A stretch of DNA of 64,000 nt from an uncultured Flavobacteriaceae bacterium (GTDB lineage Bacteria; Bacteroidota; Bacteroidia; Flavobacteriales; Flavobacteriaceae). The notes under the pieces were generated by a model. That model was given only the letters and a program-made list of their open reading frames with translations, did not search any database and had not been told where the DNA came from. A program made the position numbers and the translations under genes. The DNA is taken from assembly GCA_943842625.1 (NCBI GenBank), contig CALTCK010000013.1:111949-175948 (forward strand), in the 5' to 3' direction. Positions 17,166-26,534 of the stretch are shown piece after piece. How positions within the stretch are numbered: the stretch's first letter is position 1; each line of letters opens with the position of its first letter.

Positions 17166-18344
17166 ATGAAACCTGATTTATTTGAAGCTCCTGATTATTA
17201 TCAATTGGACGAATTACTTAGCGACGAACACAAGCTGATTCGTGATGCAGCACGAGAGTGGGTAAAGCGTGATGTGTCACCTATAATTGAAGAATACGCC
17301 CAGAAAGCTGAATTTCCAAATCAAATTTTAAAAGGATTAGCAGAAATTGGCGCATTTGGACCGTATATCCCAATGGAATACGGAGGTGCCGGTTTAGACC
17401 AAATATCATACGGACTAATCATGCAAGAAATTGAGCGTGGCGATAGTGGCGTTAGAAGTACCGCAAGTGTTCAATCTTCTTTAGTAATGTACCCTATTTG
17501 GAAATATGGTAATGAGGAACAACGAACAAAATACTTACCAAAATTAGCCTCTGGCGAATTTATTGGCTGTTTTGGGTTAACAGAACCTGATCATGGTTCA
17601 AATCCAGGAGGTATGGTAACGAACTACAAAGATATGGGAGACCATTATTTGCTAAATGGAGCAAAAATGTGGATCAGTAACTCACCTTTTGCAGATATCG
17701 CTGTTGTTTGGGCAAAAAATGAGGAGGGAAGAATACATGGACTAATCGTAGAGCGAGGAATGGAAGGTTTTTCTACTCCAGAAACTCACAATAAATGGTC
17801 ACTCCGCGCATCTGCAACTGGGGAGTTAATATTTGACAACGTTAAGGTTCCTAAAGAAAATCTTTTACCTAATAAATCTGGTTTAGGTGCCCCACTTGGT
17901 TGTTTAGACTCTGCACGATATGGAATTGCATGGGGAGCTATAGGAGCTGCTATGGATTGTTATGATACGGCTCTGAGATATAGTAAAGAAAGAATTCAAT
18001 TTGGAAAACCAATAGGACAATTTCAATTACAGCAAAAGAAATTAGCTGAGATGATTACTGAAATCACAAAAGCGCAATTGTTAACTTGGCGATTGGGTGT
18101 TTTGAAAAACGAGGGTAAAGCAACTACGGCTCAAATCTCTATGGCAAAACGAAACAATGTGGATATGGCAATTAATATTGCACGAGAAGCCAGACAAATG
18201 TTAGGTGGTATGGGAATCACTGGTGAATACTCCATTATGCGTCATTCTATGAATTTAGAAAGTGTTATCACGTATGAAGGTACTCATGATATCCACTTAT
18301 TAATAACCGGAATGGATGTTACTGGGCTAAATGCCTTTAAATAA
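17166..18344 (+). CDS. gcdH: Glutaryl-CoA dehydrogenase
   Basis: A 392-residue acyl-CoA dehydrogenase. The segment SVQSSLVM, the FAD/substrate motif GCFGLTEPDHGSNPGG, and the catalytic glutamate in TYEGTHDIH (near residue 370) are those of glutaryl-CoA dehydrogenases, which oxidise and decarboxylate glutaryl-CoA to crotonyl-CoA in lysine and tryptophan breakdown. The electron acceptor is electron-transfer flavoprotein (not in this window). It is a single-gene unit, with its own promoter box and a terminator hairpin after it. A saccharopine dehydrogenase homologue 19 kb away fits a lysine-degradation route. Confidence 0.9.
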   Translation: MKPDLFEAPDYYQLDELLSDEHKLIRDAAREWVKRDVSPIIEEYAQKAEFPNQILKGLAEIGAFGPYIPMEYGGAGLDQISYGLIMQEIERGDSGVRSTASVQSSLVMYPIWKYGNEEQRTKYLPKLASGEFIGCFGLTEPDHGSNPGGMVTNYKDMGDHYLLNGAKMWISNSPFADIAVVWAKNEEGRIHGLIVERGMEGFSTPETHNKWSLRASATGELIFDNVKVPKENLLPNKSGLGAPLGCLDSARYGIAWGAIGAAMDCYDTALRYSKERIQFGKPIGQFQLQQKKLAEMITEITKAQLLTWRLGVLKNEGKATTAQISMAKRNNVDMAINIAREARQMLGGMGITGEYSIMRHSMNLESVITYEGTHDIHLLITGMDVTGLNAFK

Positions 18345-18368
18345 GATATTAAAAATTTAGAAATAATT

Positions 18369-18412
18369 AAAGTCCTTTTAAACTCGTTTTGAAAGGACTT
18401 CTTATTTTATAT
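18369..18412 (+). terminator. Terminator after gcdH
   Basis: AAGTCCTTT and AAAGGACTT form a 9-bp stem around a loop of about 12 bases, followed by a weak T-rich stretch. Confidence 0.6.
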
Positions 18413-18459
18413 TGAAAAAATACTTCGTAAATTGTTGAAAAATTTCAATTTAATACCCC

Positions 18460-20367
18460 ATGAGTAGTTATCATATCAAAAATTTAGAAGAGTATTATAA
18501 AGTTTATCGAAAATCTATACGAGAACCTGAATTATTCTGGGAAGAGATTGCAGAAGAGCATTTTAATTGGCACAAAAAGTGGGATAAGGTATTGAGTTGG
18601 GATTTTAAAAAGCCAGAAGTAAAGTGGTTTGATGGAGCAAAACTAAATATTACTGAAAATTGCATAGATCGGCATCTTCGAACAAGAGGAAATAAAACTG
18701 CTATTATATTTGAGCCGAACAATCCCGACGAAGAGGCTCTACATATTACCTACAAACAATTGCATGAACGAGTAAATAGACTAGCAAATGTGTTGACAAA
18801 TAAAGGAATTAAAAAAGGAGATCGTGTCTGTATTTATCTTCCAATGATTCCAGAATTAGCAGTATCTGTTCTTGCTTGTGCACGAATTGGAGCGATCCAT
18901 TCCGTTGTTTTTGCTGGCTTTTCGGCAACAGCATTGGCAACAAGAATAAATGATTCAGGCTGTAAAATGGTTCTTACAAGTGATGGGTCCTACAGAGGAA
19001 ATAAAACTATAGATTTAAAGGGTATTGTTGATGAAGCATTGACTAAATGTCCAGAAGTGAATTCGGTATTGGTGGTAAAACGAATCCATTCTGAAATAAC
19101 CATGTTAGCAGGTCGTGATAATTGGCTTCAACCATTATTAAACGAAGCCTCTGCTACTTACGAACCCGAAATTATGAATGCAGAAGATCCTTTATTTATT
19201 TTATACACTTCAGGTTCAACTGGGAATCCAAAAGGAATGGTACATACAACGGCCGGTTATATGGTTTATACTGCCTACACATTTAAAAATGTTTTCAATT
19301 ATAAAGAAGATGATATTTATTGGTGTACCGCCGATATAGGGTGGATTACCGGACACAGTTACATTATCTATGGTCCTTTAGCGAATGGTGCAACAACGGT
19401 TATGTTTGAAGGAGTCCCTAGTTATCCTGACTATGGTCGTTTTTGGAAAATAGTTGAAAAACACAAAGTTTCACAATTCTATACTGCACCAACTGCTATT
19501 AGAGCATTGGCAAAAGAAAAATTAGACTACGTAGATCAATATAATTTATCTTCATTAAAGGTTTTAGGAACAGTCGGAGAGCCAATTAACGAGGAAGCGT
19601 GGCATTGGTATAATGACAACATAGGAAAAAAGAAAAGTCCTATTGTAGATACTTGGTGGCAAACTGAAACCGGAGGCATATTAATTTCTCCAATTCCCTA
19701 CGTAACCCCCACTATTCCAACTTTTGCTTGTTTACCGTTACCGGGAGTACAACCCTGTTTGATGGATGAAAATGGAAAGGAAATAAAAACGAATCAAGTA
19801 GATGGTCGATTATGCATAAAATATCCTTGGCCTTCCATGGCCAGGACAATATGGGGCGATCATCAGCGTTACAAGGAAACTTATTTTTCTGCTTATAAAA
19901 ATACTTATTTTACAGGAGATGGTGCCTTAAGAGACACCGTTGGGTATTACAGAATTACAGGAAGAGTTGATGATGTAATTATTGTTTCTGGTCATAATCT
20001 GGGGACTGCTCCTATTGAAGATGCTATTAACGAACATCCTGCTGTTGCAGAGTCAGCGATCGTTGGATTTCCAGATGATATTAGAGGGAATGCCCTATAT
20101 GGATTTGTTATTTTAAAAGAGACTGGGAAAGACCGAAAACAGGAAAATTTAAGAAAGGAAATCAATCAATTAATTACGGAACACGTCGGTCCTATCGCAA
20201 AACTCAAAAAAATTCAATTTACTTCAGGACTACCTAAAACACGTTCAGGAAAAATAATGAGACGAATTTTAAGAAAAATAGCCTGCAACGAAACAGAGCA
20301 TCTAGGTGATACTTCAACCTTATTAAACCCAGAAGTAGTTCAAGAAATTATAGGCCATGTGCTTTAA
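18460..20367 (+). CDS. acs: Acetyl-CoA synthetase
   Basis: A 635-residue AMP-forming ligase (acetate + ATP + CoA to acetyl-CoA). The adenylation P-loop-like motif is YTSGSTGNPKGM (near residue 250); the family motif YWCTADIGWITGHSY, the hinge region TGRVDDVI and the C-terminal regulatory-lysine motif KTRSGKIMRR are all present. Length and N terminus (YHIKNLEEYYKVYRKSI) are typical of acetate-specific Acs. It lies 19 bp upstream of a metallophosphoesterase gene, probably co-transcribed, though no functional link is evident. Confidence 0.96.
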   Translation: MSSYHIKNLEEYYKVYRKSIREPELFWEEIAEEHFNWHKKWDKVLSWDFKKPEVKWFDGAKLNITENCIDRHLRTRGNKTAIIFEPNNPDEEALHITYKQLHERVNRLANVLTNKGIKKGDRVCIYLPMIPELAVSVLACARIGAIHSVVFAGFSATALATRINDSGCKMVLTSDGSYRGNKTIDLKGIVDEALTKCPEVNSVLVVKRIHSEITMLAGRDNWLQPLLNEASATYEPEIMNAEDPLFILYTSGSTGNPKGMVHTTAGYMVYTAYTFKNVFNYKEDDIYWCTADIGWITGHSYIIYGPLANGATTVMFEGVPSYPDYGRFWKIVEKHKVSQFYTAPTAIRALAKEKLDYVDQYNLSSLKVLGTVGEPINEEAWHWYNDNIGKKKSPIVDTWWQTETGGILISPIPYVTPTIPTFACLPLPGVQPCLMDENGKEIKTNQVDGRLCIKYPWPSMARTIWGDHQRYKETYFSAYKNTYFTGDGALRDTVGYYRITGRVDDVIIVSGHNLGTAPIEDAINEHPAVAESAIVGFPDDIRGNALYGFVILKETGKDRKQENLRKEINQLITEHVGPIAKLKKIQFTSGLPKTRSGKIMRRILRKIACNETEHLGDTSTLLNPEVVQEIIGHVL

Positions 20368-20385
20368 ATAAGATAATTACAAAAC

Positions 20386-21285
20386 ATGGCATCACAAGAA
20401 CGAATAACAAAAGCATACCAAACCGCTAGAAGAATTAGCTATAACGATGAATCTAAATTCATTGTTTTTAGCGATGTCCATAGAGGAGATAATAGCTTTG
20501 CAGATGATTTTGCTAACAATCGAAATATTTATCATCATGCACTGAATCATTACTTTAAGAATGGATTTACTTATTGTGAATTAGGAGACGGCGATGAATT
20601 ATGGGAAAATTTAGATTTTAAATCTATTTTTTATACCCATACCAATATCTATTTTTTGTTAAAAAAATTTTATGATGAACACCGTCTATATCGATTAATT
20701 GGTAATCACGATATGGTGTATCAGAGACAAAAATATGTAGAAAAACATCTATACACCTATTTCGATAAAGTAACTGGAAAAGATCAACCACTTTTTCCAG
20801 GAATCACTTTTACCGAAGGACTCATTCTCGAGCATGAAACTAGTAGACAAGAAATTTTTATGCTACATGGGCACCAGGCAGATTGGTGGAATTACCGCGC
20901 TTGGAAATTTAATCGATTTATGGTTAGGGCCTTGTGGAGACAGTTACAGATTTTTGGGATTGGTGATCCAACCAGTCCAGCAAAAAACTTTAAAGAGCTC
21001 ATAAAAGTGGAACGAAGAACTAAAAAATGGATACAAGACAACGACAATCTATTAACAATTATAGGCCATACGCACAGGCCTAGATTCCCAAAACCAGGGG
21101 AAATTGCTTTTTTTAATGATGGAAGTTGTGTTCATCCCAGAAGCATCACAGGAATAGAGATTGAAAAGGGATGTATTTCATTAATTAAATGGAACATCTC
21201 AACCACTAGGGATGGCACCTTGAAAGTTATAAGAGTGGTCCTGGAGGGACCAGAGAAAATAAGTGATTACAGATCGGTTATTTAA
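20386..21285 (+). CDS. Calcineurin-like metallophosphoesterase
   Basis: A 299-residue enzyme with the full set of metallophosphoesterase motifs: FSDVHRGD (D-x-H), GDGDELWEN (G-D), GNHDMVY (GNHD), HGHQADWWN (H) and IGHTHRP (GHTH). The overall order recalls UDP-2,3-diacylglucosamine hydrolases (LpxH-like), but the protein is longer and substrate cannot be assigned. No signal peptide, so cytoplasmic or peripheral. It follows acs by 18 bp and overlaps the convergent nfu gene by 4 bp at the stop codons. Confidence 0.85.
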   Translation: MASQERITKAYQTARRISYNDESKFIVFSDVHRGDNSFADDFANNRNIYHHALNHYFKNGFTYCELGDGDELWENLDFKSIFYTHTNIYFLLKKFYDEHRLYRLIGNHDMVYQRQKYVEKHLYTYFDKVTGKDQPLFPGITFTEGLILEHETSRQEIFMLHGHQADWWNYRAWKFNRFMVRALWRQLQIFGIGDPTSPAKNFKELIKVERRTKKWIQDNDNLLTIIGHTHRPRFPKPGEIAFFNDGSCVHPRSITGIEIEKGCISLIKWNISTTRDGTLKVIRVVLEGPEKISDYRSVI

Positions 21286-21518
21286 TCAACATTAATTACT
21301 TTTTCGATTTGAGGAGCATATTTTTTAATCGTCATTTCAACTCCGCTTTTCAAGGTCATCTGATTTACAGAACAGCCTACACAGGCACCCTCTAATTGAA
21401 CTTTTACAATTTTATCATCTTCAATAGAAATTAGAGAAATATCTCCTCCATCGTTTTGTAAGAATGGACGAATTTCATCAAGTGCCTTTTCAATATTACT
21501 TTTTAATTCACTGTTCAT
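21282..21518 (-). CDS. NifU C-terminal-domain (Nfu) Fe-S scaffold/carrier
   Basis: A 78-residue stand-alone NifU C-terminal domain. The cluster-binding cysteines are Cys46 and Cys49 in the CVGC motif, and the fold signature IRPFLQNDGGDI precedes them. Nfu proteins carry [4Fe-4S] clusters to target enzymes in the cytoplasm. It lies 3 bp after the mrp gene, which encodes an ATP-dependent Fe-S carrier, so the two act in the same pathway and share a transcript. Confidence 0.93.
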   Translation of the reverse strand: MNSELKSNIEKALDEIRPFLQNDGGDISLISIEDDKIVKVQLEGACVGCSVNQMTLKSGVEMTIKKYAPQIEKVINVD

Positions 21519-21521
21519 AAA

Positions 21522-22661
21522 CTAGTTTTTTGAGGATGAACATCCAACCGAATTAGTCATTTGGATAACTTCTGTTGGAGGTAAAATTTCATTTCTACTA
21601 TTAAGTTCTTTAATTACTTCTTTTGTAATTTTTTCAAAAGCCTTTGCTAAAGGAGTTTCTTCTTGTAATGCCGCTGGCCTTCCTGAATCTCCTGCCTCAC
21701 GAATACTTTGTACTAGAGGAATTTCACCTAAAAATGAAATATTTAAATCCTCAGATAAGTTTTTAGCACCTTCTTTACCAAAAATGTAATATTTATTTTC
21801 CGGTAATTCCTCAGGGGTAAAATAAGCCATGTTTTCTATAACACCAAGAACAGGAACTTGTATGTTTTCTTGCTGAAACATAGCGACACCTCTTCGAGCA
21901 TCGGCTAGGGCTACAGGTTGTGGAGTACTGACAACGATCGCGCCAGTGATTGGCATCGATTGCATAATACTAAGGTGAATATCTCCGGTTCCTGGCGGTA
22001 AATCAATTAACATATAATCTAAATCTCCCCAAGCTGCGTCAAAAATAAGTTGATTTAAGGCTTTAGAGGCCATTGGACCTCTCCAGATTACTGCTTGCTC
22101 TGGTGTTGTAAAAAAACCAATTGACAGAACTTTAACGCCATAATTTTCAACAGGTTTCATTTTACTTCTACCGTCAATCATGGTTGACAATGGACGTTCC
22201 TTAACCACATCGAACATTATAGGAATTGAGGGACCATAAATATCTGCATCTAATATCCCTACTTTATATCCTAGTTTAGATAAACTCACAGCTAAATTTG
22301 CAGTGATAGTTGATTTCCCTACACCGCCTTTACCTGATGCAACAGCTATTATATTTTTGATTCCGGGAATATTTTTACCCTTAATTAGATTTGGATTTGA
22401 TAGTTTTACTGGTGCTTCTATTTTGATATTTACCGTAACTTTTGCTCCTTCTGAAACTTTTTCTTTTATGGTTTTAATTACATCTGCTTCAGCTCTTTTT
22501 TTTATGTGCATAGCAGGTGATGATAAAACAAGGTCTACGACAATTTCATCTGCAAAGGTCATGACATTTTTTACCGCACCACTTTCGACCATATTCTTTC
22601 CTTCACCAGCTACTGTAATGGTTTCTAAAGCTTTTAAAATTTGTTCTTTTTTAAACTTCAT
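21522..22661 (-). CDS. Mrp/NBP35-family ATP-binding Fe-S carrier protein
   Basis: A 379-residue protein: an N-terminal MIP18/DUF59-like domain (residues 1 to about 90) fused to a P-loop domain with the deviant Walker A GKGGVGKST (near 110), the switch DADIYGPSIP and MLIDLPPGTGDIHLS. The usual CxxC metal motif near the C terminus of other Mrp proteins is not visible; a single Cys lies in the very last residues (GCSSSKN). Known members load and transfer Fe-S clusters. It heads a transcript with nfu; a TATATTTG box lies 73 bp upstream. Confidence 0.93.
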   Translation of the reverse strand: MKFKKEQILKALETITVAGEGKNMVESGAVKNVMTFADEIVVDLVLSSPAMHIKKRAEADVIKTIKEKVSEGAKVTVNIKIEAPVKLSNPNLIKGKNIPGIKNIIAVASGKGGVGKSTITANLAVSLSKLGYKVGILDADIYGPSIPIMFDVVKERPLSTMIDGRSKMKPVENYGVKVLSIGFFTTPEQAVIWRGPMASKALNQLIFDAAWGDLDYMLIDLPPGTGDIHLSIMQSMPITGAIVVSTPQPVALADARRGVAMFQQENIQVPVLGVIENMAYFTPEELPENKYYIFGKEGAKNLSEDLNISFLGEIPLVQSIREAGDSGRPAALQEETPLAKAFEKITKEVIKELNSRNEILPPTEVIQMTNSVGCSSSKN

Positions 22662-22733
22662 TAAATTATATTTCTTTAACTATTTTATATGAGGTATTGG
22701 ATATTTCTATTTATTTAGATTAAATCTAAAGTA

Positions 22734-22741
22734 CAAATATA
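22734..22741 (-). promoter_or_regulatory. -7 promoter box of mrp-nfu
   Basis: TATATTTG on the minus strand, 73 bp upstream of the mrp start. Confidence 0.5.
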
Positions 22742-22781
22742 CAAGTAATTGAAATTTATATTCCTTAAAAAAACAAAAAAC

Positions 22782-23117
22782 CTACAGAGGAAGATATTTA
22801 GAGGGATCCCAAAAAAGTGATTCAAAATTTTGAATTTGATGGTCAAGAACCTCAACTCCTTCACTTTCTAACAATTGTTGCATTAAATTAGTTCCTTCGA
22901 AGTGATGCTTACCGCTTAACACACCTATTCTATTGACCACTCTATGGGCTGGAACTTTAGGATTAACATGAGAAGCATTCATGGCCCAACCAACCATTCT
23001 AGCACTCTTTGGAGTTCCTAGATACTTTGCAATTGCACCATAAGAGGTAACTCTGCCGTAAGGGATTTGTTCTGCTACCTGATAAACCTTTTCAAAAAAT
23101 CCAATTTCTTTTACCAT
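22782..23117 (-). CDS. Alkyltransferase-like (ATL/MGMT-family) DNA-binding protein
   Basis: A 111-residue protein with the MGMT DNA-binding fold (IPYGRVTSYGAIAKYLG, then RMVGWAMNAS). The usual active-site PCHRV reads PAHRVV here, with Ala57 in place of the alkyl-accepting cysteine. Established knowledge: such alkyltransferase-like proteins bind O6-alkylguanine without removing it and hand the lesion to nucleotide excision repair. It overlaps the upstream LysE-family gene by 7 bp, so the two are co-transcribed. Confidence 0.9.
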   Translation of the reverse strand: MVKEIGFFEKVYQVAEQIPYGRVTSYGAIAKYLGTPKSARMVGWAMNASHVNPKVPAHRVVNRIGVLSGKHHFEGTNLMQQLLESEGVEVLDHQIQNFESLFWDPSKYLPL

Positions 23118-23743
23118 TGCATAGTTCTAATAATCTTGAAGAGTGTTAAAACAGAAATAATTGCCGTAGCAGCACCAATTAAATAATTCATATTTAAATT
23201 TACATTTTTTTGATTTTCTTTGGATCTAAAAAACCAAATATACCCTGACATGACTACAAATGCACCTATCACTGAGCCTATAACAGTTGAAATTACACTT
23301 AATTGAGTAAAAGAAAACCAATTAAAAGAAGTAAAAGTAATACTGATATACACCCAATAAGGAATTGGCAATAAATTGATGATACTTAATACAAATCCTT
23401 TAAAAAAAAGATTGCTTTTTGAATAAGAAACTTCTTTAACCGGTGCTTTTTTTACATCTTTTGCAATAAAAAAAAAATAGATAGTTATACTTATAAATAT
23501 TCCAAGAGCTACTTTTTGAAGGATGCTAATTACCTCTGGATTTTTGTCTAAAAAACGTGCAAAAACAAGAGCAATTGTTGTTAAAACACCAATTGCAATT
23601 GAAACCCCTGTTGCAAAAAGAAAAGCGCTTTTTTTTCCCTGTGTTCTACTAATTTTAGCTGAGTACATATTTAATAAACCTGGAATAAAAGTGGCTATTA
23701 TGGTTCCAAAAACTCCAAAAAACAAATAGTAAACAAAAACCAT
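23111..23743 (-). CDS. LysE-family transporter
   Basis: A 210-residue membrane protein with about six hydrophobic helices. The N-terminal TFIPGLLNMYSAKISRTQGKKSA resembles the PGP...G conserved entrance of LysE/RhtB exporters. Family members export amino acids across the inner membrane. It is the first gene of a pair with the ATL protein. Substrate unknown. Confidence 0.8.
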   Translation of the reverse strand: MVFVYYLFFGVFGTIIATFIPGLLNMYSAKISRTQGKKSAFLFATGVSIAIGVLTTIALVFARFLDKNPEVISILQKVALGIFISITIYFFFIAKDVKKAPVKEVSYSKSNLFFKGFVLSIINLLPIPYWVYISITFTSFNWFSFTQLSVISTVIGSVIGAFVVMSGYIWFFRSKENQKNVNLNMNYLIGAATAIISVLTLFKIIRTMQW

Positions 23744-23780
23744 ATAAAAATATTATGAATGTAAGATACTGTTTTTCAAT

Positions 23781-24455
23781 TTAAGAGAAATTAAATCGGA
23801 GGTAGGTAATTTTTTTACGAATTGCTAAATATTGGCTTTCGTAATAGGTTTGGATTCCTGTAACTTCCTCTGGGGCATTTGTGGTTCCATAGACATCGTG
23901 ATGGGCATATTCAATTTTTAAGCCCAAGCCTTGCAATAACCCGAGGGTATATCCATGCATATATTCGCTATCTGTTTTTAAATGAACTACTCCTTTTGGT
24001 TTAAGTATTTTTTTATACTTTTTCAAAAATTCAGGATTCGTCATGCGATGTTTTGTCCTTTTATATTTGATTTGAGGGTCAGGAAAAGTAATCCATATTT
24101 CGTCTATTTCATTTTCGTTAAATAATAAATCAACCAATTCTATTTGAGTTCTTAAAAACCCAACATTAGTGATTTTTTCCTCCAACGAGGTTTTGGCACC
24201 TTTCCAAAATCGGGCCCCTTTTATGTCGATTCCTAAAAAGTTTTTTTCAGGAAACATCTTGGCTAGATTAAGGGAGTATTCGCCTTTTCCACAACCTAAT
24301 TCCAAAACTATAGGTTGCTCATTTTTAAAAAAAGATTTACTCCAATTACCTTTGAGTTTTAAAGTATCATCAAAAACTTCTTGTCTTGTTGGTTGGATAA
24401 CATTAGAAAACGTCTCGTTTTCTTTAAATCGTTTTAATTTATTTTTACTTCCCAA
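23781..24455 (-). CDS. trmB: tRNA (guanosine(46)-N7)-methyltransferase
   Basis: A 224-residue SAM-dependent enzyme. The SAM motif is VLELGCGKGEYSLNLAK; the TrmB signatures are NFLGIDIKGAR and ITFPDPQIKYKRTKHRM (PDP with the following basic stretch that binds tRNA). It methylates G46 in the variable loop of tRNAs. Its stop is 37 bp from the LysE-family start, and the LuxE-like gene lies 32 bp upstream on the same strand. Confidence 0.95.
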   Translation of the reverse strand: MGSKNKLKRFKENETFSNVIQPTRQEVFDDTLKLKGNWSKSFFKNEQPIVLELGCGKGEYSLNLAKMFPEKNFLGIDIKGARFWKGAKTSLEEKITNVGFLRTQIELVDLLFNENEIDEIWITFPDPQIKYKRTKHRMTNPEFLKKYKKILKPKGVVHLKTDSEYMHGYTLGLLQGLGLKIEYAHHDVYGTTNAPEEVTGIQTYYESQYLAIRKKITYLRFNFS

Positions 24456-24487
24456 ATTTCTGTTTTTTAACTTTTAAAATTAATGAA

Positions 24488-25465
24488 TTATTGAATCATT
24501 AAATTACAACCACGAATATCACTATCATCAAATCTACCCATGATTTCAAAACTACCATCTTCATTTACTTTTCCTAAATCTTGTGTTGCAATAAAAGAAC
24601 AAGAATAAATATTTGCTAAATCAACAATATTAATCCCTCCTGTTTTATTTAAAATTAATGACTGAGCTTCCTCTGTATCCCTTGTGATCACTTTCATCCA
24701 TGGAGGGCAATTAAAAAGTCCGTCTCCACAAGAATAAGCTTGTGATAAAAGTTCAGTCATACCATATTCACTATAAATAGATGAAACTCCGAATCCATCT
24801 TTAAGAGTTTTATGTAATTCTTTTCTGATCATCTCTTTTCTTCTCCCTTTCATACCACCTGTTTCCATTATAATGGTATTTTTTAATTTAAATTTTTTTA
24901 TTTCAATAAGATCTAATAACGCATAAGATACCCCAACGAGTAAAGTTTTACGATTATTATTTTCTAAATATTCTATTTTTTGAATTAAAGAAGATAAATC
25001 GTTTAGGTAGAAACCACTGTTTATATTGTTACTTTGTTTTATAAGTTCATTAACCATAAAGACTAATGAGGAGCCTTCGCGTTCCAAATAATTAGGTAAT
25101 AAAGCTAAAATAGTTAACTCTTTTGAGGATTTCATAAAACTATTAAAGGTCTTGGTAAAACCAGTTTTATATAATTGTAAGTCATAAACATAATGTTTAC
25201 TTAATACACTTCCAGTCGTTCCGCTACTTGAAAAAACAACTTTATGTTTCTTATTGTCTGCTATGATTTGATGACTTTTAAAAAACTGAATGGGCAAAAA
25301 TGGAATTTTATTTAAAGATTTAACATTAGTTGGATTTACCTTTAATAAATTACAGAATTGTTGATAAACTTTTACCTCTTTATATTGGTATTGAAATATT
25401 TGTAGAGCTATATTTTCAAAGTCTTTCTCAGATAAAATATTAAAAATTTTGTTTGCTAGATTCAC
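24488..25465 (-). CDS. LuxE-like acyl-protein synthetase/acyltransferase family protein
   Basis: A 325-residue protein of the LuxE/PaaK adenylating group. The nucleotide-binding loop is VVFSSSGTTGSVLSKH (near residue 80), followed by SIYSEYGMTELLSQAYS and the C-terminal ATQDLGKVNEDGSFEIMGRFDDSDIRG, the usual aspartate- and arginine-bearing adenylation motifs. LuxE activates a fatty acid and holds it as an acyl-protein for the LuxC reductase. No luxC, luxD or acyl carrier gene is adjacent, so the acceptor is unknown. Downstream on the same strand is trmB, upstream a T9SS cargo gene with a terminator between. Confidence 0.85.
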   Translation of the reverse strand: MNLANKIFNILSEKDFENIALQIFQYQYKEVKVYQQFCNLLKVNPTNVKSLNKIPFLPIQFFKSHQIIADNKKHKVVFSSSGTTGSVLSKHYVYDLQLYKTGFTKTFNSFMKSSKELTILALLPNYLEREGSSLVFMVNELIKQSNNINSGFYLNDLSSLIQKIEYLENNNRKTLLVGVSYALLDLIEIKKFKLKNTIIMETGGMKGRRKEMIRKELHKTLKDGFGVSSIYSEYGMTELLSQAYSCGDGLFNCPPWMKVITRDTEEAQSLILNKTGGINIVDLANIYSCSFIATQDLGKVNEDGSFEIMGRFDDSDIRGCNLMIQ

Positions 25466-25484
25466 TTGGTAAAAATATATAAAA

Positions 25485-25513
25485 TAAAAAAGCTTCTATA
25501 TACATAGAAGCTT
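25485..25513 (-). terminator. Terminator after the T9SS cargo gene
   Basis: AAAGCTTCTAT / ATAGAAGCTTT forms an 11-bp stem with a tiny loop; read on the minus strand it is followed by a TTTTTTATTTTA stretch. Confidence 0.75.
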
Positions 25514-25535
25514 TAAATTATAATATTGAGGTTTC

Positions 25536-26468
25536 TTACTTTATTACTAACTTTTTAGTAGAAGAAATCCCATTTTCAGATATATTGAGCATGTAAATCC
25601 CAGAATTTAGTTGTGCTACATTTAATCTATCAGAGGTAATCGTTGTATTCATCACTTGCTTACCAAGAATATCATATATAGCAATATTTTTTTCTCCATT
25701 TGAAGGAGAAGAAATAGTTACATATCCATTGGTAACAGGGTTGGGATATACAGAAAAAATATCTTCAGTATTATTTCCTAGGTTTAAGCTACCATCGACA
25801 GAGATATTATCTAAATATAATGTTTCAGTGGCAGAATTAGATCTAACCTCAGCAACCAATTGAACAGAAGCGTTGTTTGGTAGGTCTATCGATACAGAAG
25901 TCCAGGATCCTTCTATTCCAAGATCGTTGATGTCTGAACCTTCGGTATTTAATATATCTATTTCTGTGCTGTTCGTTAAATCTTTTACATAAATTCTCAT
26001 CCTGTCAGATCCAGAAGAATTTTCTGTTCCATCACCTTCATAACCAGTTTCATTCACATAATAATCCATGGTAAGTAACGCATCCGGAGAATTTGAAATT
26101 TCTACTACATCAAATTCTAAAATGAAATTCCCGTCTGGATCTCCTACGGAATATCCTTGGACACCATCAGTATATTCACCAACATCTCCAGCAAAAGCAG
26201 TAACTCCTACCCAGTCTCCATCAGTTAAACCATCACTAGGTTCGTCATAAGGCTCATAACGAGCATTGAAACCCATCTCTCCACCTGTTGAAGTATAATT
26301 AACAAAAGGCTCGTCTGGATTACTAGCTAAGTCGTGTGCACTGGTCGCATCTCCCGTATCAACGTATTGTATAGTAAATACACCCGGTTCTTCAAAGCTG
26401 GTTCCAGCTATTTGTGCGTAAGAAAGGGCACTCAAAAAGATTGCAGCAATAAAAGTAATTTTTTTCAT
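25536..26468 (-). CDS. Secreted MAM/concanavalin-like domain protein with T9SS sorting domain
   Basis: A 310-residue protein from the ATG at 26468 (MKKITFIAAIFLSALSYAQ, a clean signal peptide); the frame runs 30 bp further upstream, which is less likely. The middle part is a beta-sandwich-like region with SSGSDRMRIYVKDLTN and SWTSVSIDLPNNASVQLVAEVRS, similar to carbohydrate-binding or MAM-like modules. The last 75 residues (VYPNPVTNGYVTI to SSTKKLVIK) are a T9SS type-A tail. Secreted or surface-attached; ligand unknown. A TAAATTTG box lies 27 bp upstream. Confidence 0.85.
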   Translation of the reverse strand: MKKITFIAAIFLSALSYAQIAGTSFEEPGVFTIQYVDTGDATSAHDLASNPDEPFVNYTSTGGEMGFNARYEPYDEPSDGLTDGDWVGVTAFAGDVGEYTDGVQGYSVGDPDGNFILEFDVVEISNSPDALLTMDYYVNETGYEGDGTENSSGSDRMRIYVKDLTNSTEIDILNTEGSDINDLGIEGSWTSVSIDLPNNASVQLVAEVRSNSATETLYLDNISVDGSLNLGNNTEDIFSVYPNPVTNGYVTISSPSNGEKNIAIYDILGKQVMNTTITSDRLNVAQLNSGIYMLNISENGISSTKKLVIK

Positions 26469-26495
26469 AAAAATTGTTTTAAATTGATTAATTAT

Positions 26496-26503
26496 CAAAT
26501 TTA
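26496..26503 (-). promoter_or_regulatory. -7 promoter box of the T9SS cargo gene
   Basis: TAAATTTG on the minus strand, 27 bp upstream of the ATG at 26468. Confidence 0.5.
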
Positions 26504-26534
26504 CTAATTTTAGTAGGTTTTTGAAAACTAAAAT

